From NCBI GenBank assembly GCA_937910835.1, contig CALEMG010000557.1:1-5494 (forward strand): a stretch of DNA of 5,494 nt, read 5' to 3'. Made by a program: the position numbers and the translations under genes. The stretch is from an uncultured Alphaproteobacteria bacterium (GTDB lineage: Bacteria > Pseudomonadota > Alphaproteobacteria > Sneathiellales > Sneathiellaceae). This document shows positions 1 through 5,494 of the stretch, in pieces. The notes beneath the pieces are model-generated. The model did no database searches, had not been told where the DNA came from, and saw nothing but the letters and a program-made list of their open reading frames with translations. Positions within the stretch are counted from its first letter, which is position 1, and every line of letters starts with the position of its first letter.

Positions 1-817
1 TCTCGGCCTCAACGATCCCTTCTTTGTGCAATTTGGCCGATTTGCCCTGAACGCCGCGGAAGGAGATTTCGGCATCTCCTATAAATATAGGGAGCCGGTG
101 AGCACACTGATTAAGGCGCGTCTTTCCGCTACGCTGGAGCTTTCCTTTGTCGCCGCCATTCTCACCCTCGCAGTCGGTATTCCATTGGGTGTTTATACGG
201 CCCTTAAGGGCAAAGGGCTAATCTCAAAGGGGATCATGTCTTTGTCCCTTATCGGAGTTTCTCTGCCGACATTCCTGATTGGTATTCTGCTTATTCTTCT
301 GTTCGGTGTTGTGCTCAGGTGGTTACCGACCTTCGGGCGCGGGGATGTCGTTGCCATTGGGTGGTGGACGACGGGCTTTTTAACTGTTTCCGGTCTCAAA
401 TCACTAATCCTTCCCTCCATTACGCTGGCGCTTTTCCAGATGACCCTGATCATGCGGCTGGTGCGGGCGGAAATGTTGGAAGTTCTGCGGACGGACTTTA
501 TTAAATTTGCGCGCGCCCGTGGTTTGCCTGATCGGGCGGTGCATTTCAAGCATGCGCTGAAAAACACGTTGGTGCCGGTTATCACCGTTACCGGGCTGCA
601 GCTTGGTGCGCTGATCGCCTTTGCGATTATTACCGAAAGCGTCTTTCAATGGCCGGGCATGGGATTATTGTTTATTCAGGCAATCTCGGATGTGGATATA
701 CCGATTATGGCGGCCTATCTCGTTCTAATCGCGTTTTTCTTTGTTATTATCAATATGATAGTCGATATTCTTTATTATACAGTTGACCCGCGATTGCGCG
801 CGGACAGCACGGCTTAG
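1..817 (+). CDS. Peptide-type ABC transporter permease, DppB-like (5' partial)
   Basis: Inner-membrane channel subunit of a dipeptide/oligopeptide-class ABC importer. The frame is open to the left edge: codons before the GTG at 26 read LGLNDPFF, which matches the end of the DppB N-terminal periplasmic loop, so the GTG at 26 is an internal valine and the true start lies off the window. About 271 residues are visible; full-length relatives have about 310-330, so roughly 60 residues including the first membrane helix are missing. Numbering from position 26: GDFGISY at 13-19, hydrophobic segments near 38-58, 68-98, 124-147, 186-206 and 226-252, the ATPase-contacting EAA-type loop (FARARGLPDRA...LKN) at 161-180, ESVFQWPGMG at 204-213, and the family's C-terminal DPRLR at 254-258. 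The stop is TAG 815-817, followed 9 bases later by its DppC-like partner. The substrate cannot be read from the permease; peptides are the family default, but opines, nickel or glutathione are possible. Confidence 0.95.
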   Translation, partial: LGLNDPFFVQFGRFALNAAEGDFGISYKYREPVSTLIKARLSATLELSFVAAILTLAVGIPLGVYTALKGKGLISKGIMSLSLIGVSLPTFLIGILLILLFGVVLRWLPTFGRGDVVAIGWWTTGFLTVSGLKSLILPSITLALFQMTLIMRLVRAEMLEVLRTDFIKFARARGLPDRAVHFKHALKNTLVPVITVTGLQLGALIAFAIITESVFQWPGMGLLFIQAISDVDIPIMAAYLVLIAFFFVIINMIVDILYYTVDPRLRADSTA

Positions 818-821
818 GGGG
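816..821 (+). promoter_or_regulatory. Ribosome binding site deciding the DppC-like start
   Basis: AGGGGG overlaps the stop codon of the first permease (TAG 815-817) and sits 5 bases before ATG 827. The alternative in-frame GTG at 821 would use part of this same purine run as its start codon and has no well-spaced Shine-Dalgarno, so ATG 827 is preferred. Confidence 0.7.
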
Positions 822-826
822 TGGCG

Positions 827-1762
827 ATGGAACAGGTACAACCCACCACGAATTCCCGCGTGCAGCGCTTTTTCGACAGTGATATCTGGTATAGCTTTGC
901 CAGAAACCCGGTGGCGATCATTTCGGCGATTGTCACCATTGGCATGATCCTCGCGGCAGCATTTGCGCCGCTGATTGCGCCGCATGATCCTTTCGATCTC
1001 GCCGCTATTGATATTATGGATTCGAGCATGCCACCGGTCTGGGACGCTTATGGCGACCCGAGATTTATTCTGGGAACCGATGACCAAGGACGCGGTATTC
1101 TCTCGACGATCCTTTACGGTGCTCGTATTTCTCTAATTGTCGGGTTTTCCTCGGTGGTTTTCTCGATGATTGTTGGGATCACGCTCGGCCTGATCAGCGG
1201 GTATGCGGGCGGGCGCACCGATGCCTTTATCATGCGGATCGCTGATATTCAGCTATCTTTTCCGGCCATCTTGATTGCCCTTCTGATTGATGGGGTGGCG
1301 CGCGGGATCGTGCCCAAGGAGCTGCATACGGATATCTCCATCTATGTGCTGATTTTCGCCATCGGTATTTCCGGCTGGGTGCAATATGCCCGGACGGTGC
1401 GTGGCTCGACCCTGGTGGAGAAAAACAAGGAATATGTGCAGGCTGCCCGCGTGATCGGCATCCGGCCCTTCACGATCCTTCGCCGTCATATCTTGCCCAA
1501 CGTGATGGGGCCTGTCATGGTCATTGCGACCATCCATCTGGCCATTGCGATCATTACGGAGGCCACGCTTTCCTTCCTTGGAGTAGGTGTGCCGCCGACG
1601 ACGCCGTCGCTCGGCACGCTGATCCGTATCGGCAATGAATATCTCTTCTCCGGCGACTGGTGGATCACGATTTTCCCGGGCGCCACCCTTGTGATTTTGG
1701 TGCTTGCCGTCAATCTTTTGGGCGACTGGATGCGCGACGCCCTTAATCCGAAGTTGCGCTAG
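827..1762 (+). CDS. Peptide-type ABC transporter permease, DppC-like
   Basis: Second inner-membrane subunit, expected to form a heterodimer with the DppB-like protein. It has 311 residues from ATG 827, close to the usual 280-310; GTG 821 would add two residues but is poorly placed for ribosome binding. A cytoplasmic N-terminal tail (OppC_N type) leads into a first membrane helix at about 28-50 and then the family hallmark LGTDDQGRGILSTILYGAR at 82-100. Further helices lie near 102-125, 143-156, 172-186, 228-250 and 282-299. The EAA-type loop that contacts the ATPase is YVQAARVIG...ILRRHILPN at 203-225. ATLSFLGVGVPP (246-257) and the terminal GDWMRDALNPKLR (299-311) are typical DppC signatures. 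It has no truncation or missing motif. It is translated from the same message as its neighbours, with 9-base gaps on both sides. Confidence 0.97.
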   Translation: MEQVQPTTNSRVQRFFDSDIWYSFARNPVAIISAIVTIGMILAAAFAPLIAPHDPFDLAAIDIMDSSMPPVWDAYGDPRFILGTDDQGRGILSTILYGARISLIVGFSSVVFSMIVGITLGLISGYAGGRTDAFIMRIADIQLSFPAILIALLIDGVARGIVPKELHTDISIYVLIFAIGISGWVQYARTVRGSTLVEKNKEYVQAARVIGIRPFTILRRHILPNVMGPVMVIATIHLAIAIITEATLSFLGVGVPPTTPSLGTLIRIGNEYLFSGDWWITIFPGATLVILVLAVNLLGDWMRDALNPKLR

Positions 1763-1764
1763 GA
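1761..1764 (+). promoter_or_regulatory. Ribosome binding site of the fused ATPase
   Basis: AGGA overlaps the last two bases of the DppC-like stop codon (TAG 1760-1762) and lies 7 bases before ATG 1772. It fixes the ATPase start and suggests translational coupling to the permease. Confidence 0.6.
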
Positions 1765-1771
1765 CGGTATC

Positions 1772-3499
1772 ATGGACTTACTCAATATAAACAATCTGCG
1801 TATCGAGTTTCCAAGCCGTCACGGCACGGTGGTGGCCGTTGACGATGTCAGCCTGACCGTGCAGCCGGGTGAGGTTCTGGGGGTCGTCGGGGAATCTGGC
1901 GCGGGCAAGTCAACCATCGGCAATGCGGTGATCGGCCTGCTGGAGCCGCCGGGCGAGATGACCGAGGGGCATGTCCTGCTGAAATCGGAACAGATTGATA
2001 CGCTGAGCCCGGAAGCCAAGCGAAAAATCCGTGGCCGTCGTATCGGCATGATTTTCCAGGATCCGCTGACCTCCCTTGATCCGCTGCAGACGATTGAACA
2101 ACAGCTTGTGGAGACGATCGACCTGCATCTTAAACTTGGCGAGAAGAAGTCACAGGAACGGGCCGTCGATCTCTTGCGTCAGGTCGGCATTCCGGACCCG
2201 GAGCACCGGATCAAGAATTATCCGCATCAGTTTTCCGGCGGTATGCGCCAGCGTGTCGTTATCGCACTTGCGCTCTGCGCAGAGCCGGAGGTGATTATTG
2301 CTGATGAGCCGACAACCGCGCTCGATGTTTCAATCCAAGCGCAGATCCTGGAGCTTATGCGCCGTTTGTGCAAGGACAAGCAGGTCGGCATGATCATCAT
2401 TACCCATGATATGGGCGTGATTGCCGATATTACGGATCGTGTCGCGGTGATGTATCGCGGCAAGGTGGTGGAGGAGGGGACGACGGCGAAAATTCTCGGC
2501 GACCCGGATCATCCTTATACTCAAAGCCTGATCAGTGCGGTGCCGCGCCCGGATATCCGGCTGAAGCGCTTTCCCATGGTCAACTATATTGAGGAAGAGG
2601 GGGAGCGAACGAAGGATATTGATCTGTCCACCCACTGGCTTGGCCGCCATCGGGATTACGATGCGGTGGACGGGCCGCTTCTCAGCCTGAAAAACCTGGT
2701 AATGACCTTTGTCACCAAACCCGCTCTGTTGAAGAGCAACCGCGTCACCTTTAACGCGGTCGATGATGTGTCCTTCGATATCAATGAGGGAGAAGTCTTC
2801 GGGCTCGTCGGCGAGAGTGGCAGTGGCAAATCAACGGTCGCACGGATGGTCTGCAGCCTCTATAAACCGGCCGCAGGGGCGGTGAATTTCGCGGGGACTG
2901 ACCTCACCAGGATCAAATCAGAGAATGAGCGCGATTTCTTCCGCCGTCAGATGCAGATGATCTTTCAGGATCCGTTCTCCTCGCTGAACGGGCGGATGCG
3001 GGTGATGGACATCATCGCGGAACCGATCCGCTTTCACCGACTTGCGTCCTCCAATCAGGAGGTGGAACAGATCGTCAATGACCTGCTCGATCATGTCGGG
3101 CTTGGGGCGCAGGCTTCAGTGCGCTTCCCCCATGAATTTTCCGGTGGTCAGCGCCAGCGTATTTCCATTGCCCGGGCACTTGCGACCCGCCCCCGGTTCC
3201 TGATTTGTGATGAGCCAACCTCAGCGCTTGATGTTTCCATTCAGGCGCAAATACTTAATCTTTTGAAAGATTTGCAGGAAGAATTGGGCCTCACCATGCT
3301 GTTTATCAGCCATGACCTACCGGTCATTCGCCAGATGTGCGATCGAGTTGGGGTGATGAAGACGGGTAAGCTGGTCGAGGTGTCTGCGACCGAAGATCTT
3401 TTTGAGAAGCCGACAGCGGCCTATACACGCGAACTCCTCGATCTGATGCCGCGCCTCGATAAGCTGTCTCACGAGGGACTGGAAGTGGAGCAGGGATAA
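1772..3499 (+). CDS. Fused two-domain peptide ABC transporter ATPase (DppD-DppF type)
   Basis: Cytoplasmic ATPase powering the importer; one 575-residue chain supplies both nucleotide-binding domains, as in YejF or GsiA, where DppD and DppF would be separate. Domain 1 (about 1-260): Walker A GESGAGKST 40-48, Q-loop FQD 95-97, signature FSGGMRQR 154-161, Walker B with DE at 178-179, H-loop His212, and the oligopeptide-transporter C-terminal piece DPDHPYTQSL at 244-253. A charged linker of about 40 residues follows (262-302). Domain 2 (about 303-560): Walker A GESGSGKST 347-355, Q-loop FQD 398-400, signature FSGGQRQR 456-463, DE at 480-481, His514, and a shorter tail around AAYTRELL 549-556. 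Both ATP sites look catalytically intact. The linker has no cysteines, so there is no sign of the Fe-S cluster motif found in some DppD proteins. The length is within the normal range for fused forms (about 530-620). The stop is TAA 3497-3499, 13 bases before the exporter gene. Confidence 0.97.
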   Translation: MDLLNINNLRIEFPSRHGTVVAVDDVSLTVQPGEVLGVVGESGAGKSTIGNAVIGLLEPPGEMTEGHVLLKSEQIDTLSPEAKRKIRGRRIGMIFQDPLTSLDPLQTIEQQLVETIDLHLKLGEKKSQERAVDLLRQVGIPDPEHRIKNYPHQFSGGMRQRVVIALALCAEPEVIIADEPTTALDVSIQAQILELMRRLCKDKQVGMIIITHDMGVIADITDRVAVMYRGKVVEEGTTAKILGDPDHPYTQSLISAVPRPDIRLKRFPMVNYIEEEGERTKDIDLSTHWLGRHRDYDAVDGPLLSLKNLVMTFVTKPALLKSNRVTFNAVDDVSFDINEGEVFGLVGESGSGKSTVARMVCSLYKPAAGAVNFAGTDLTRIKSENERDFFRRQMQMIFQDPFSSLNGRMRVMDIIAEPIRFHRLASSNQEVEQIVNDLLDHVGLGAQASVRFPHEFSGGQRQRISIARALATRPRFLICDEPTSALDVSIQAQILNLLKDLQEELGLTMLFISHDLPVIRQMCDRVGVMKTGKLVEVSATEDLFEKPTAAYTRELLDLMPRLDKLSHEGLEVEQG

Positions 3500-3501
3500 A
3501 A

Positions 3502-3507
3502 GGGAGG
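3502..3507 (+). promoter_or_regulatory. Ribosome binding site of the LysE-type exporter
   Basis: GGGAGG lies in the 13-base gap after the ATPase stop, 5 bases before ATG 3513. It is a strong Shine-Dalgarno that supports this start and independent initiation within the same message. Confidence 0.75.
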
Positions 3508-3512
3508 CGCTG

Positions 3513-4163
3513 ATGGCTGTTGATGCATGGCTGATATTTGTAGGCGTCTGGATCGCGGCAAGCGTGCCATTGGGACCGAACGCCCTTTACTGCATATCAA
3601 CTTCCGCCGCAGTCGGATTCTCGCGTTCCCTCTGGTCGGTTGCCGGCCGTCTGGTTGCGGCGTTCTGCCATATGATGGCGACCTTGCTTGGCATCGCGAC
3701 GCTTCTGCTCGCAAATGCGGAGCTTTTTCAACTGCTAAAATATTTCGGTGCCGCCTATCTTGTCTGGATGGGCATCACCCTTTGGCGGAAAAGAACCATG
3801 GCGCGACCGGATTTGGCCAAGGAGAAAGGCTCCGCCTTAAAAATTACGCGTCAGGCTTTCCTGATCTCGATGACCAACCCGAAATCCATCATCGCCTATC
3901 TTGCCGTTTTCTCGCAATTTGTTCATCACGACGAGACCCTGATCCCCCAGATGATAGTGCTCATTCCGACCGCGCTCGGCATTACCACGATTACCTATTC
4001 CGTCTATTGTGGCCTTGGCCGGGCTCTGACACGGCTGTTGTCGACAGCGCGGCGCCTGCTTGCGTTCGACCGCCTGATCGGCTCGATTTATATCGCGGCG
4101 GGTGCGGGGCTCGCGCTCGCTGATATCAAGCCGGCTGTTTCCGCGCCGCAAGTCCCGCGTTAA
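3513..4163 (+). CDS. LysE/RhtB-family amino-acid exporter (translocator)
   Basis: Predicted six-helix inner-membrane efflux protein of the LysE/RhtB superfamily, which exports amino acids or their derivatives (lysine, homoserine, threonine, cysteine pathway products and others). The 216 residues match the usual 200-220. Hydrophobic segments lie near 5-25, 40-66, 70-90, 113-136, 144-166 and 186-204. Family marks include GPNALY 21-26, GAAYLVWMGI 79-88 and the NPKS motif at 122-125. The canonical PGPN near the N-terminus is replaced by P-L-G-P-N (19-23): leucine occupies the position of the first proline and a proline precedes it. The gene is the last of the + strand operon, so it is probably co-transcribed with the importer. 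Its stop TAA 4161-4163 overlaps the stop of the opposing acetyltransferase gene. The family is secure; the exported compound is unknown. Confidence 0.93.
   Translation: MAVDAWLIFVGVWIAASVPLGPNALYCISTSAAVGFSRSLWSVAGRLVAAFCHMMATLLGIATLLLANAELFQLLKYFGAAYLVWMGITLWRKRTMARPDLAKEKGSALKITRQAFLISMTNPKSIIAYLAVFSQFVHHDETLIPQMIVLIPTALGITTITYSVYCGLGRALTRLLSTARRLLAFDRLIGSIYIAAGAGLALADIKPAVSAPQVPR
4160..4163. other. Palindromic TTAA shared by two convergent stop codons
   Basis: The + strand reads TAA at 4161-4163 (end of the LysE-type gene) and the - strand reads TAA at 4162-4160 (end of the GNAT gene). The two coding regions overlap by 4 bases tail to tail. I see no hairpin plus T-run on either strand close to this junction. 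Confidence 0.95.
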
Positions 4164-4627
4164 AACCGCAACGTCATGAAAAAACTGTTGGGATCGTCGG
4201 TGTAGTCCGCGAACGGCGGGCATTCGATAAAGCCGTGCCGCGCATACAGGGATCGGGCTGGCTGAAATCCCGGCTGCGATCCGGTTTCCAGAAAAAGCGC
4301 CTTGTACCCTCGATCTTGCGCCGTGGTCATCACATGACGGAGCAGGGTGGCCGCAACGCCCTTGCCGCGGTGGGCCTCGGCCGTGTGCATGGACTTGATC
4401 TCTCCCGTGTCTCCATCCAGTTCCTTGAGCGCGCCGCAACCGGTCAACTCGCCATCCAGCTCGGCGCGCCAGAAGGTGATGTCGCCGCCGCGCAACCCAT
4501 CCAGATCGAGCGCATGCACACTTTCCGGCGGGGACAGGGAACGCATCAATGTCAGATGCGCGCCCAGAAGAGCGATAATCTCCGCTGAGCGGACATCATC
4601 AAGGGTGATCTTTAATGCGCCCGTCAT
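4160..4627 (-). CDS. GNAT-family N-acetyltransferase, YsnE-like
   Basis: Cytoplasmic acetyl-CoA-dependent acyltransferase of 155 residues, a full-length single GNAT domain. The acetyl-CoA-binding motif A is RGKGVAATLL at 87-96 (R/Q-x-x-G-x-G/A pattern), preceded by the beta-strand segment GEIKSMHT at 75-82. LETGSQ at 113-118, LYARHGF at 127-133 and DPNSFFMT at 145-152 are typical of a subgroup often annotated as YsnE-like or IAA acetyltransferase. The early LSPPESVHALDLDGLR segment (31-46) is also typical of that subgroup. The substrate is unknown; small amines, amino acids or peptides are plausible. The start is ATG at 4627-4625, which overlaps the stop (TGA 4626-4624) of the upstream peptidase-like gene, indicating translational coupling. 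Its only Shine-Dalgarno candidate is a weak AGG (4634-4632) 4 bases upstream. Its stop TAA is 4162-4160, sharing TTAA with the exporter on the other strand. Confidence 0.93.
   Translation of the reverse strand: MTGALKITLDDVRSAEIIALLGAHLTLMRSLSPPESVHALDLDGLRGGDITFWRAELDGELTGCGALKELDGDTGEIKSMHTAEAHRGKGVAATLLRHVMTTAQDRGYKALFLETGSQPGFQPARSLYARHGFIECPPFADYTDDPNSFFMTLRF
4624..4627 (-). other. ATGA stop/start overlap (translational coupling)
   Basis: On the - strand the bases read ATGA: ATG (4627-4625) starts the acetyltransferase and TGA (4626-4624) ends the peptidase-like gene. Such 4-base overlaps normally mark co-translated operon partners, here made more likely by the weak Shine-Dalgarno of the downstream gene. 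Confidence 0.9.
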
Positions 4628-5494
4628 TTCGCCTGCTGCAGTCCTTCAAGTGCCATTTTGACAACGGACGTACCGCGCTCCCAGATCATGTTTTTCCAGT
4701 CGTCTGAATCACAGTAAAACGCGTCGCGGATCTGTTTCTTGATCGATTTTCCAAGTTCTGACTCAAGGTCGCCTTTCAGATACAGCCAATTATCCGCCCG
4801 AAGCGCGTTCAGCACCTCAAGCACCGGGATGGTGCCATACTCGATAGCGACACAAGTGTGGCTAGCATTCGGCGCGCTTTCGCAAATCCCGGCATCAATC
4901 GTACCCCGCACAATCGCCGAGCTTGACGTGCCGGCCTCGGGGGAGGTGACATCGTCGCCATACCAGTTGAGCGCGCGCGGTAGCCCCGCCGGGTTGCCAA
5001 CATAAATCAGCTCGCCATGGCCATAGGGACCAAGGCCGGTATGGAAATCAAGCAGCGCGAGGTGCTTGGCGTTACCCGCATGTTTCTTGACGACCGCGCG
5101 GAGTGTCTTGTTCGTCCAGGAGGGCGCAAACCCGCCAAAGAAGAGGCCATCCGCATGGATATGCTGCCCACCGGTGACGGCGGCCTGATATGTGCCAAGA
5201 CCTTTCTCGGCGATATAATCCTGAATGGCGGCGTCGGCGGCGGCGCGGGCCGGTCCATCCCAGTCATCGGGGACCAGATTGGCGTGAACCTCATCATATT
5301 CGCGGTTTTCCGGCAGACCGTCTTCGAATTTGAGGAAGTTGCGGTTGAGATCGATATTATCCTCATTGACGCGGCGGATATGGGAAAAGCCATAGGGATT
5401 GATGGCATGAATGAGAAGGACGGCTGTGTCTTCGGGCAATTCCTTGAACATGCCGGTCTCCAGCATGCCGATTTGCACACCGGAGCCGCAAAAC
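4624..5494 (-). CDS. DUF2817 / M14-like zinc carboxypeptidase homologue (5' partial)
   Basis: Predicted metallo-hydrolase of the M14 carboxypeptidase/aspartoacylase superfamily, DUF2817 branch. The frame is open to the right edge: codons before the GTG at 5478 read FCGSG, continuing into VQIGML, which in relatives directly follows the SGxHGxEG zinc-binding motif. That GTG is therefore an internal valine, and the start plus the first two zinc ligands (His, Glu) lie off the window. Numbering from 5478: HAINPYGFSHIRRVNEDN 24-41 and DLNRNF 43-48 (substrate-binding Arg/Asn region), ADGLFFGG 109-116, DFHTGLG 144-150 with His146 as the probable third zinc ligand, and AIEYGT 211-216 with Glu213 as the probable catalytic base. 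About 289 residues are visible, with probably 65-80 missing. The visible catalytic parts look intact. It leads the - strand operon and is coupled to the GNAT gene. The substrate is unknown; peptides or N-acyl amino acids fit the superfamily. No localisation signal can be judged without the N-terminus. Confidence 0.9.
   Translation of the reverse strand, partial: FCGSGVQIGMLETGMFKELPEDTAVLLIHAINPYGFSHIRRVNEDNIDLNRNFLKFEDGLPENREYDEVHANLVPDDWDGPARAAADAAIQDYIAEKGLGTYQAAVTGGQHIHADGLFFGGFAPSWTNKTLRAVVKKHAGNAKHLALLDFHTGLGPYGHGELIYVGNPAGLPRALNWYGDDVTSPEAGTSSSAIVRGTIDAGICESAPNASHTCVAIEYGTIPVLEVLNALRADNWLYLKGDLESELGKSIKKQIRDAFYCDSDDWKNMIWERGTSVVKMALEGLQQAK

Noticed and set aside
193..1087. Several antisense open frames opposite the two permease genes
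   Set aside because: They are antisense to well-supported permease sequence, have Arg-rich low-complexity composition and no ribosome binding sites that I can see.
2303..3256. Near-repeat around the two Walker B regions (2303 onward and 3209 onward)
   Set aside because: The similar DNA stretches simply encode the equivalent DEPT-ALDVSIQAQIL segments of the two homologous ATPase domains; this is an ancient domain duplication, not a recent DNA repeat.
3527..4123. Long + strand open frame of 198 codons inside the exporter gene
   Set aside because: It lies almost wholly within the LysE-type gene in another frame, is rich in Arg, Ser, His and Pro without any family motif, and has no Shine-Dalgarno of its own; it is a by-product of GC-biased codon use.
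4163..4210. Possible terminator near the A-run after the exporter stop
   Set aside because: The AAAAAA run at about 4179 encodes Ser-Phe-Phe of the GNAT C-terminus on the other strand, and I could not find a GC-rich inverted repeat next to it on either strand.
3837..4439. 200-codon - strand open frame crossing the convergent junction
   Set aside because: It runs antisense to the exporter and out of frame with the GNAT gene, both of which have clear family motifs. Its composition is low in hydrophobic residues and high in Arg/His/Gly, typical of a shadow frame.
5007..5480. 157-codon - strand frame overlapping the M14-like gene
   Set aside because: Shifted-frame reading of the same strand; its Ser/Pro/Met/Arg-rich sequence lacks any recognisable domain, whereas the other frame carries the conserved DUF2817 motifs.
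1..5494. CRISPR array, tRNA/rRNA, insertion sequence, prophage or attachment site
   Set aside because: No spaced direct repeats, transposase or integrase motifs, terminal inverted repeats or tRNA-like segments were seen; the window is nearly fully covered by six standard protein genes with only gaps of 9-13 bases.

Overview
The window is a dense, gene-only stretch of a bacterial chromosome of moderate-to-high GC (by eye a little above 50 percent). Protein style (DppB/DppC-type permeases with a single fused two-domain ATPase, YsnE-like GNAT, DUF2817 peptidase-like protein, RhtB/LysE exporter) points to an alphaproteobacterium. That assignment is an inference from family resemblance; I cannot name a genus.

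Left part (1-4163, + strand): one tightly packed operon. It runs from the 3' part of a peptide-type ABC permease (DppB-like, 5' end off the window), to a second permease (DppC-like), to a single protein carrying both ATPases (DppD and DppF fused), to a LysE/RhtB-type amino-acid exporter. Gaps are only 9, 9 and 13 bases, each holding or overlapping a Shine-Dalgarno sequence. No promoter or terminator is visible between the genes. The periplasmic binding protein that would define the substrate is not in the window and may lie upstream.

Right part (4160-5494, - strand): a second operon reading toward the first. A DUF2817/M14-like zinc peptidase homologue (N-terminus off the right edge) is followed by a GNAT acetyltransferase, joined by an ATGA stop/start overlap. 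The two operons meet tail to tail on a palindromic TTAA in which each strand supplies its own TAA stop codon, so there is no intergenic terminator.

Together the genes encode import of peptides or peptide-like compounds across the inner membrane, a predicted hydrolase of amide or peptide bonds, an N-acetyltransferase and an amino-acid-type exporter. A shared role in peptide or amino-acid-derivative handling is plausible but inferred. Individually all are members of known families. I see no RNA gene, CRISPR array, mobile element or phage signature, and no clear undescribed system. The most notable points are the shared-stop convergent junction, the altered PGPN motif in the exporter, and the import/hydrolyse/acetylate/export gene combination.
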